A stretch of 64,000 bases of DNA from Procambarus clarkii (Eukaryota > Arthropoda > Malacostraca > Decapoda > Cambaridae): assembly GCF_040958095.1 (NCBI RefSeq), contig NC_091217.1:9949874-10013873 (forward strand), given 5' to 3'. The position numbers were made by a program, and so were the translations under genes. Shown piece after piece: positions 56,158-64,000 of this stretch; position 1 is the first letter of the stretch; each line of letters starts with the position of its first letter. Below the pieces are notes generated by a model. It saw only the letters and a list, made by a program, of their open reading frames with translations. It searched no databases and was not told where the DNA came from.

Positions 56158-57436
56158 AATGAGAATATCCTGAGCGCTACCCTCCGTGAGAATATCTTGA
56201 GCGCTACCCTCCGTGAGAATATCTTGAGCGCTACCCTCCGTAAGAATATCCTGAGCGCTACCCTCCGTGAGAATATTCTGAGCGCTACCCTCCGTGAGAA
56301 TATCCTGAGCGCTACCCTCCGTGAGAATATCCTGAGCGCTACCCTCCGTGAGAATATCCTGAGCGCTATCCTCCGTGAGAATATCCTGAGCGCTACCCTC
56401 CGTGAGAATATCTTGAGCGCTACCCTCCGTGAGAATATCTTGAGCGCTACCCTCCGTAAGAATATCCTGAGCGCTACCCTCCGTGAGAATATTCTGAGCG
56501 CTATCCTCCGTGAGAATATCCTGAGCGCTACCCTCCGTGAGAATATCCTGAGCGCTACCCTCCGTGAGAATATTCTGAGCGCTATCCTCCGTGAGAATAT
56601 CCTGAGCGCTACCCTCCGTGAGAATATCCTGAGCGCTACCCTCCGTGAGAATATCCTGAGCGCTATCCTCCGTGAGAATATCCTGAGCGCTACCCTCCGT
56701 GAGAATATCCTGAGCGCTATCCTCCGTGAGAATATCCTGAGCGCTACCCTCCGTGAGAATATCCTGAGCGCTACCCTCCGTGAGAATATCCTGAGCGCTA
56801 CCCTCCGTGAGAATATCCTGAGCGCTATCCTCCGTGAGAATATCCTGAGCGCTACCCTCCGTGAGAATATCCTGAGCGCTACCCTCCGTGAGAATATCCT
56901 GAGCGCTACCCTCCGTGAGAATATCCTGAGCGCTATCCTCCGTGAGAATATCTTGAGCGCTACCCTCCGTGAGAATATCCTGAGCGCTACCCTCCGTGAG
57001 AATATCCTGAGCGCTACCCTCCGTGAGAATATCCTGAGCGCTACCCTCCGTGAGAATATCCTGAGCGCTACCCTCCGTGAGAATATCCTGAGCGCTACCC
57101 TCCGTGAGAATATCCTGAGCGCTACCCTCCGTAAAAATATCCTGAGCGCTATCCTCCGTAAGAATATCCTGAGCGCTACCCTCCGTAAAAATATCCTGAG
57201 CGCTACCCTCCGTAAAAATATCCTGAGCGCTACCCTCCGTAAAAATATCCTGAGCGCTACCCTCCGTAAGAATATCCTGAGCGCTACCCTCCGTAAAAAT
57301 ATCCTGAGCGCTACCCTCCGTAAAAATATCCTGAGCGCTACCCTCCGTAAAAATATCCTGAGCGCTACCCTCCGTAAGAATATCCTGAGCGCTACCCTCC
57401 GTAAAAATATCCTGAGCGCTACCCTCCGTGAGAATT
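56158..57436. repeat. 27-bp satellite, about 47 units
   Basis: The unit is GAGAATATCCTGAGCGCTAC plus CCTCCGT. Variants are TCTTGAG, TTCTGAG, CTATCCTC, GTAAG and GTAAA. An 8-unit (216-bp) block near 56191 is repeated from 56407. The last about 12 units are enriched in GTAAAAAT. The 27-bp period gives a 431-codon frame of ENILSATLR repeats beginning at 56143. Unit differences change amino acids freely (T/I, E/K), which argues against selection on a protein. Confidence 0.96.
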
Positions 57437-57695
57437 AAAATACAAAATAAAACCTAGTTGATTTCTTAAAAAGGAAGTATGCGTGCAATATTACAAACGA
57501 AACAGGGATTCGTTTACTTTAAAAAATCTAGTTGGATTATTACAGATGGGAATGTTGCCTGAAATATTAGAGCTACAGTGAATATAACTTGTATATTACT
57601 GATAGTGGGTTATAGTGGTTAATTCTGTTCTGTGTATGGAATTGTGGTTGTATTGGCTAGTATGTGCAGTTGGTTTGTGCTGCACATACTAGTTG
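57437..57695. other. Spacer between two satellites
   Basis: AT-rich with nothing recognised. A short hairpin-like TGTGCAG/CTGCACA lies near 57665-57690. Confidence 0.4.
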
Positions 57696-57697
57696 GG

Positions 57698-58607
57698 GTG
57701 AGATACTGTGTGGTTGGGGGTAAGTTACTGTGTGGTTGGGGTTAGATACTGTGTGGTTGGGGTTAGATACTGTGTGGTTGGGGTTAGATACTGTGTGGTT
57801 GGGGGTAAGTTACTGTGTGGTTGGGGTTAGATACTGTGTGGTTGGGGTTAGATACTGTGTGGTTGGGGTAAGATACTGTGTGGTTGGGGTTAGATACTGT
57901 GTGGTTGGGGTTAGATACTGTGTGGTTGGGGTTAGATACTGTGTGGTTGGGGTTAGATACTGTGTGGTTGGGGTTAGATACTGTGTGGTTGGGGTAAGAT
58001 ACTGTGTGGTTGGGGTTAGATACTGTGTGGTTGGGGTAAGATACTGTGTGGTTGGGGTTAGATACTGTGTGGTTGGGGTTAGATACTGTGTGGTTGGGGT
58101 TAGATACTGTGTGGTTGGGGTTAGATACTGTGTGGTTGGGGGTAAGTTACTGTGTGGTTGGGGTTAGATACTGTGTGGTTGGGGTTAGATACTGTGTGGT
58201 TGGGGTAAGATACTGTGTGGTTGGGGTTAGATACTGTGTGGTTGGGGTTAGATACTGTGTGGTTGGGGTTAGATACTGTGTGGTTGGGGTTAGATACTGT
58301 GTGGTTGGGGTTAGATACTGTGTGGTTGGGGTTAGATACTGTGTGGTTGGGGTAAGATACTGTGTGGTTGGGGTTAGATACTGTGTGGTTGGGGTAAGAT
58401 ACTGTGTGGTTGGGGTTAGATACTGTGTGGTTGGGGTTAGATACTGTGTGGTTGGGGTTAGATACTGTGTGGTTGGGGTTAGATACTGTGTGGTTGGGGT
58501 AAGATACTGTGTGGTTGGGGTTAGATACTGTGTGGTTGGGGTTAGATACTGTGTGGTTGGGGTTAGATACTGTGTGGTTGGGGTAAGTTACTGTGTGGTT
58601 GGGGTAA
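57698..58607. repeat. 21-bp satellite with a higher-order repeat, about 43 units
   Basis: The unit is TTGGGGTTAGATACTGTGTGG. Variant units are TTGGGGTAAGATA and, less often, TTGGGGGTAAGTTA (22 bp). The 22-bp variant at about 57802 and 58139 starts two blocks of about 16 units with nearly the same order of variants. Confidence 0.96.
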
Positions 58608-59750
58608 CGGATGGGGTGTGACGTTAGTGGGCGGCGGAGAGTGGTGTCTTGGTGTAGACCCGGGCTATTGTGTATATCATGTGTGTTCCACCCTCCCAAC
58701 CCTCCAGTGCTACCACACCCCCTACCCTTTGTCACCCATACAACCCCTACCATCACAACCCCACCTTGCCCCACCTCACCCCACCTCACCCCACCACACC
58801 CCACCACACCCAGGACAACCACACAGGTACCTACTCTCCCAGAAGGCCCACGAGCAGCTGTGAATTGATGACTTAACATCAACAGGTGCGTACATCACCC
58901 GGGGAAGCTGTAAATACCACCTCTTCTGTCTTCCCTTTTATTGAAGGCTTCATAACATCCTTCTGGCGTGTTATTAATATTTTCTTGGCTTCATATTGAC
59001 CAATATTCTCTTGTGTTGTTGACATGTATTGACGCTCTTCTCGAGAATTATTGACGTATTCTGCTATCTGGACTGAAATATTATTGACATATAAATGGGA
59101 ATAAACTAATTTGGGAAGAAATATATGAAAATAAAGAAACTCACTGGTTGTTAAGCAAATCAGATCTTTCATTCTAGGCCAATTAGTTCGGTTCTGGCTA
59201 TTATATAAGACATTATATACGTATATATAATGAAAATATATAAATTTGTTCAGCTGCAGGTAATGTGTTGAACACCTGCAGCTGAACAAATATATATAGG
59301 TGGTGAACAGAACAAGTTTGGTGGTTACCAGAGCAGTTATTTAGTATACAAATTAATGCCAAACAAGTCTCTAGTGCCAGACGAAATATTTTGCCAGGGT
59401 TCTTAAAGATTGTAAAGTGTTCTTAAAGAATGACCAGCTGCGACGCAGGAAAATTTTCCAGCGAAGCAGTTGGTCAAGGAAAATTCTCCAATGGTTCCCA
59501 ACGATACTGGGAACAGAAGGCTTGGGACAGGAGAAGGGACACACCCTCACCTGCTCCCCTCACCCCCCTACAGTTGGACCATTACGCCCGCCAGCATAAA
59601 ACTCAATTATCTGTTTATCACTTGATTGTGGTCCCTCTGACGATAGACATGATAACTTGGTACTACCATTGGTTATGCCGGAGGGTGAGGGTGGCAGCCT
59701 TATTACCTGAGGGGGGGGGGGAGGTCGCAGGTGTTGGGATGTGTTATACC
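58608..59750. other. No recognised gene; CCCCACC run and one hairpin
   Basis: A CACCCCACC low-complexity run lies at 58755-58815. At 59244-59290 a perfect 18-bp stem (ATTTGTTCAGCTGCAGGT) with an 11-12 base loop. A duplicated AAAATT-TCCA segment near 59450-59490. No coding region is recognised. Confidence 0.4.
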
Positions 59751-59756
59751 GAGGGG

Positions 59757-60005
59757 TGAGGTGGGCAAGTGTGGTGGGGTGAGGTGGGCAAGTGTGGTGG
59801 GGTGAGGTGGGCAAGTGGGGTGGGGTGAGGTGGGCAAGTGTGGTGGGGTGAGGTGGGCAAGTGGGGTGGGGTGAGGTGGGCAAGTGTGGTGGGGTGAGGT
59901 GGGCAAGTGTGGTGGGGTGAGGTGGGCAAGTGTGGTGGGGTGAGGTGGGCAAGTGTGGTGAGGTGAGGTGGGCAAGTGTGGTGGGGTGAGGTGGGCAAGT
60001 GTGGT
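59757..60005. repeat. 23-bp minisatellite, about 11 units
   Basis: The unit is GGTGGGGTGAGGTGGGCAAGTGT with GTGGGG and GTGAGG variants. It ends abruptly at the LINE fragment that follows. Confidence 0.95.
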
Positions 60006-60017
60006 CTTCTCCCAGAG

Positions 60018-60612
60018 GCCCACAATCAAACGGATATCACCAGCGGCGTATGCTAGATTAGGCATCATAAGAACTGTCTCTAGAAACTTGACTAAGGAAT
60101 CGTTCAGAATCTTGTATACAACTTATGTCAGACCAGTCTTGGAATATGCAGCTCCAGCCTGGAGTCCATATCTAGTTATATACAAGACAAGGTTGGAGAA
60201 GATTCAGAGGAGTTAAGAGGAAAAACTACGGAAATTAAACGCCACGTCCATGGAAGACAGAAGAGTTAGGAGAGACATGATCACTACCTACAAAATTCTG
60301 AGAGGAATTGGCAGGGTGGACAAAGACCAACTATTTAGCACTAGTGGAACACGAACAAGGGGACACAGGTGGAGACTGAGTACCCAAATGAGCCACAGGG
60401 ACGTTAGAAAGAACTTTTTCAGTGTTAGTAGTTAACAGATGGAATGCATTAGGCATTGATGTGGTGGAGGCTGACTCCATACACAGTTTCAAATGTAGAT
60501 ATGATAGAGCCCAGCAGGCTCAGGAATCTGTACACCAGTTGATTGAAAGTTGAGAGGCGGGACCAAAGAGCCAGAGCTCAACCCCCGCAAGCACAACTAG
60601 GTGAGTACCATT
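60018..60612 (+). mobile_element. 5'-truncated LINE, same family as 25747-28196
   Basis: Frame 1 gives ISPAAYARLGIIRTVSRNLT and KESFRILYTTYVRPVLEYAA up to a stop after EKIQRS. Frame 2 resumes with EDRRVRRDMITTYKILRGIG through SHRDVRKNFFSV. Relative to the intact copy there is a deletion/frameshift at about 60213 and another near 60430. The 3' end has AACTAGGTGAGTAC once and no CA tail. Confidence 0.9.
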
Positions 60613-60734
60613 TGTGATGAAGACCATGAGGGAGGCTGAGGCGCTCACAGCACCTTCCACTGTGTCTTCATTAACTCTTTGGTTTATCCCTCACGCTCCC
60701 TCTGTCTTCCCCGCCTGCCCCCGTCTCTCTCACC

Positions 60735-61312
60735 CACCACCCGCTGTAACACTCACCCACCACCACCCGCTGTAACACTCACCCACCACCACCCGCTGTA
60801 ACACTCACCCACCACCACCCGCTGTAACACTCACCCACCACCACCCGCTGTAACACTCACCCACCACCACCCGCTGTAACACTCACCCACCACCACCCGC
60901 TGTAACACTCACCCACCACCCGCTGTAACACTCACCCACCACCCGCTGTAACACTCACCCACCACCACCCGCTGTAACACTCACCCACCACCCGCTGTAA
61001 CACTCACCCACCACCCGCTGTAACACTCACCCACCACCCGCTGCAACACCCACCACCACCCGCTGCAAAACTCACCCACCACCCGCTGTAACACTCACCC
61101 ACCACCCGCTGTAACACTCACCCACCACCCGCTGTAACACTCACCCACCACCCGCTGCAACACCCACCCACCACCCGCTGCAACACCCACCCACCACCCG
61201 CTGCAACACCCACCTACCACCCGCTGCAACACTCACCCACCACCCGCTGCAACACCCACCCACCACTCGCCGCAACACTCACCCACCACAACACTCACCC
61301 ACCACCCACCAC
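60735..61312. repeat. 23/26-bp minisatellite, about 24 units
   Basis: The unit is CACCCACCACCCGCTGTAAC plus ACT, with a 26-bp form carrying an extra ACC. The 26-bp form dominates the first third. CTGCAACACC variants cluster toward the 3' side. Confidence 0.94.
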
Positions 61313-61500
61313 AACAGAAGGGTGCACGTAACAATGCGTGTGTGAACTAAGCGGCCTCGCCTGGGCCGCCTTCATCATTGTGGGCTCTGGTGAGGTTCCT
61401 TCCTAAACACGGCCGAGGTTATCCTTGTTTAGCATATTGTCCTCCCTGTCACCTTTGTTTTCTTGGCGGCAATTGTCTTCCTCAGCCTCTCCCCTCCCCA
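61313..61500. other. Spacer, no gene
   Basis: GC-moderate unique sequence leading to the MITE; nothing recognised. Confidence 0.35.
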
Positions 61501-61760
61501 GGGGCCAGATTCACGAAACAGTTACGCAAGCACTTACGAACCTGTCCATCTTTTCACAATCTTTGGCGGCTTTGTTTACAATTATTAAACGGTTAATGAG
61601 CTCCGAAGCACTGGGAGGCTGTTTATAACAATAACAACAGTTGATTGGGAAGTTTTCATGCTTGTAAACTGTTTAATAAATGTAACCAAAGCCGTCAAAG
61701 ATTGAGGAAACATATACACGTTCGTAAGTACTTGCATAACTGCTTCGTGAATATGGCCCC
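61501..61760. mobile_element. Foldback MITE, copy 2 (260 bp)
   Basis: It begins GGGGCCAGATTCACGAAACA and ends GCTTCGTGAATATGGCCCC. The interior matches copy 1 almost base for base, including AATGAGCTCCGAAGCA at the centre. The right terminus has one transversion in the TIR (ATATGG for ATCTGG). Confidence 0.87.
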
Positions 61761-62100
61761 TTGTTCCTGTCTTCTCCTCCTCTCACTACTCTTTTCTTCT
61801 CCCAAGTCTTCTCCTGTCCTTAGTCTTCTCCTGTGACTAGACATGTGCTAGTGCTTTCTATTTTCATAACAAATACGTTCATATGCAACGCTGCAAACAT
61901 TGTTTGAACAGTTTGTCAAGTTCACCTTTGACTAAAATGTTATGCAACAAATGGTAAAATAGTTTGTTGTATTGCTGCTGTGCTTAAGGCAAGAGCAGTT
62001 TGTGTTGTGTATTGTACACATTATCCTCAACCCCCCCCCCCCCCACGCCACCCTCTGTCTCACACTGGTTATCGGTTTAATAAATGTTGCGTGATTTCTC
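61761..62100. other. No recognised gene
   Basis: CT-rich patch 61780-61840, a C-run at 62031-62044, otherwise nothing. Confidence 0.35.
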
Positions 62101-62104
62101 TGGA

Positions 62105-62541
62105 TTGTGGCAACAGTGTGGCAGTCAGCGTTTCTGGCCAGTGTTCCTGGGTTGTGGCAACAGTGTGGCAGTCAGCGTTTCTGGCCAGTGTTCCTGGGTT
62201 GTGGCAACAGTGTGGCAGTCAGCGTTTCTGGCCAGTGTTCCTGGGTTGTGGCAACAGTGTGGCAGTCAGTGTTTCTGGCCAGTGTTCCTGGGTTGTGGCA
62301 ACAGTGTGGCAGTCAGCGTTTCTGGCCAGTGTTCCTGGGTTGTGGCAACAGTGTGGCAGTCAGCGTTTCTGGCCAGTGTTCCTGGGTTGTGGCAACAGTG
62401 TGGCAGTCAGTATTTCTGGCCAGTGTTCCTGGGTTGTGGCAACAGTGTGGCAGTCAGCGTTTCTGGCCTGTGTTCCTGGGTTGTGGCAACAGTGTGGCAG
62501 TCAGCGTTTCTGGCCAGTGTTCCTGGGTTGTGGCAACAGTG
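62105..62541. repeat. 47-bp minisatellite, about 9 units
   Basis: The unit is GGTTGTGGCAACAGTGTGGC, AGTCAGCGTTTCTGGCCAGT and GTTCCTG. Units differ by one or two transitions (AGCGTT/AGTGTT/AGTATT). Confidence 0.95.
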
Positions 62542-62669
62542 TAATGTTTACACAATGGTGGCTGGTGTTGGCCAAGACCATGACGCCTCAGAGGTTGGGA
62601 GTGATGACCATATGACGTGCGAGCATCCAGTACTTGAGTACAACTTTTAGTACAAGTTTGCCACTGTAA

Positions 62670-62886
62670 CTATAGTAATTCTGTGGCGCGGGTTCGATTC
62701 CCGCACGAGGCAGAAACAAATGGGCAAAGTTTCTTTCACCCTATGCCCCTGTTACCTAGCAGTAAATAGGTACCTGGGAGTTAGTCAGCTGTCACGGGCT
62801 GCTTCCTGGGGGTGGAGGCCTGGTCGAGGACCGGGCCGCGGGGACACTAAAGCCCCGAAATCATCTCAAGATAACCTCAAGATAGA
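62670..62886 (+). mobile_element. tRNA-derived SINE (family A), copy 4
   Basis: The 5' half of the tRNA-like head is missing or diverged. The B-box GCGGGTTCGATTCCCGCACG, body GAAACAAATGGGCAAAGT and the tail CCCCGAAATCATCTCAAGAT are present. Confidence 0.82.
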
Positions 62887-63370
62887 CCCAGATGTATGTG
62901 CTCTGTTAGTAATGTTACAAAGAGAACATACATCTGGCCGATTACCTAATGTCAAAATTGGGAGGTAGCAGAAAAGAAACTTATACAATACGATTAATAT
63001 TTCGTGGATTATAAAGCACTTATAAAATATCGGGAACCTTAAATAGATCCATTTAGTGGTGAGTTTATATATATTCACCAATCACAGGACCTGCAGCTAA
63101 GCTACGCCATACGCGCACAGAACGTAGGAGTCGGTGCCAGATAAGATTCAACGGCGAGAAAGCGTATTGTTACCGAAGATGGGGTTTAATCCCATAAATG
63201 TCGACCAGAGAGAGAGACACGAGAGGTCCGCAGCCTGCGATGATTACCGGTGTGATGGAATGTTACGAGTCTTCACGCCTCAACACTCTAGAACAGTGAC
63301 CCACACACGCTGGAGGGGGGTGGCCAGAGTGAACACGTTCCTCATTGGAAGACACCACTGGTGACCATCA
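62887..63370. other. No recognised gene; interrupted hairpin
   Basis: At 62887-62936 CCAGATGTATGT is mirrored by ACATACATCTGG, with partial pairing inside (CTCTGT/ACAAAGAG). The rest is unrecognised. Confidence 0.4.
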
Positions 63371-63373
63371 ATG

Positions 63374-63621
63374 GTTATCTTGAGATGGGTTATCTTGAGA
63401 TGATTTCGGGGCTTTAGTGTCGCCGCGGCCCGGTCCTCGACCAGGCCTCCACCCCCAGGAAGCAGCCCATGACAGCTGACTAACACCCAGGTACCTATTT
63501 TACTCCTAGGTAACAGGGGCATAGGGTGAAAGAAACTCTGCCCATTGTTTCTCGCCGGCGCCTGGGATCGAACCCAGGACCACAGGATCACAAGTCCAGT
63601 GTGCTGTCCGCTCGGGGAGCC
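63374..63621 (-). mobile_element. tRNA-derived SINE (family A), copy 5
   Basis: A complete inverted copy: tail complement (ATCTTGAGATGATTTCGGGG) at the left, GGCCCGGTCCTCGACCAGGC in the middle, then CGCCTGGGATCGAACCCAGG (B-box complement) and GTGCTGTCCGCTCGG (head complement) at the right. Confidence 0.87.
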
Positions 63622-63684
63622 ATTGATGGTGGCCATCAATGGTCATCACATCTCGTCCAACTATCCGACTTATTTTAGATTGTT

Positions 63685-63882
63685 ATGTGCTGTGTGCGAG
63701 TGTTGCGTGACTGTGTGCGAGTGTTGCGTGACTGTGTGCGAGTGTTGCGTGACTGTGTGCGAGTGTTGCGTGACTGTGTGCGAGTGTTGCGTGACTGTGT
63801 GCGAGTGTTGCGTGACTGTGTGCGAGTGTTGCGTGACTGTGTGCGAGTGTTGCGTGACTGTGTGCGAGTGTTGCGTGACTGT
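63685..63882. repeat. 21-bp minisatellite, about 9.5 units
   Basis: The unit is TGTGTGCGAGTGTTGCGTGAC, repeated without visible variation. Confidence 0.96.
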
Positions 63883-64000
63883 GTGATCAACGTGCAGCTG
63901 AAACTATTCACTTGATAGTAAACTATATCGCGACACATCAAAGGCGCGCCTGGAATTTACACTCGATGAAGCACCCCAAATCCAAGACAGAAGTGTTATA

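Noticed and set aside
56158..57436. CRISPR array
   Set aside because: Units are contiguous 27-bp repeats with no spacers, in a eukaryotic context.
62105..62650. Hydrophobic repeat protein of about 200 codons
   Set aside because: 47-bp minisatellite with three open frames; no start context or domain.

Overview
This is a repeat-dominated eukaryotic window with very few host coding bases. Split coding sequence with GT donors, a CpG-rich promoter-like stretch, non-LTR retrotransposons, Penelope-like elements (PLEs), tRNA-derived SINEs, a foldback MITE and many micro- and minisatellites point to a large invertebrate genome. The combination of SINE, LINE and PLE families looks like a decapod crustacean (crayfish, lobster or shrimp type). 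That assignment is inference from familiarity with such repeats, not from a search.

The one host gene I recognise is the first coding exon of a BRSK/SAD-type serine/threonine kinase (10160-10247, + strand). It encodes the start of the kinase domain up to the glycine-rich loop and ends in a clean GTAAGT donor. It follows a GC/CpG-rich stretch (about 9590-10159) with an upstream ORF and a YY1-like motif. No later BRSK exon is visible downstream, so positions 10248-64000 are probably first-intron sequence, although another gene inside it cannot be excluded. A weak candidate first exon lies at 5806-5860.

Layout: 1-5.6 kb is mostly unrecognised, with SINEs near 3.0 and 3.8 kb. 5.6-10.2 kb holds a possible exon, a (TA)n tract, a minus-strand LINE fragment, a 30-bp minisatellite and the BRSK promoter and exon. 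10.8-11.3 kb is a 40-bp array. 12.2-14.1 kb is a decayed minus-strand LINE split by a SINE. 15.5 kb is a foldback MITE. 16.2-17.7 kb is a cluster of head-to-head inverted retroelement ends in (TA)n. 17.9-20.7 kb is satellites. 24.7-28.2 kb is three tandem LINE copies, one with a 770-codon open frame. 34.4-38.9 kb is a 4.3-kb head-to-head PLE palindrome in (TA)n. 39-55 kb is LINE and SINE debris with minisatellites. 56.1-58.6 kb is two large satellites with higher-order structure. 59.7-64 kb is more minisatellites, a LINE fragment, a second MITE and two SINEs.

The most interesting signals are structural. (1) Three head-to-head inverted retroelement pairs share one architecture: both 3' ends abut (TA)n or TA/TG tracts, and the left, minus-strand arm always carries extra 3' sequence. 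(2) A hammerhead-ribozyme-like fold sits in the PLE 3' UTR with all three helices formed and a C3U/G8A double change that would keep the core 3-8 pair. The same U3/A8 core recurs in a second repeat family. (3) There are many short, perfect foldback hairpins. (4) CA microsatellites grow directly from a LINE 3' terminus.
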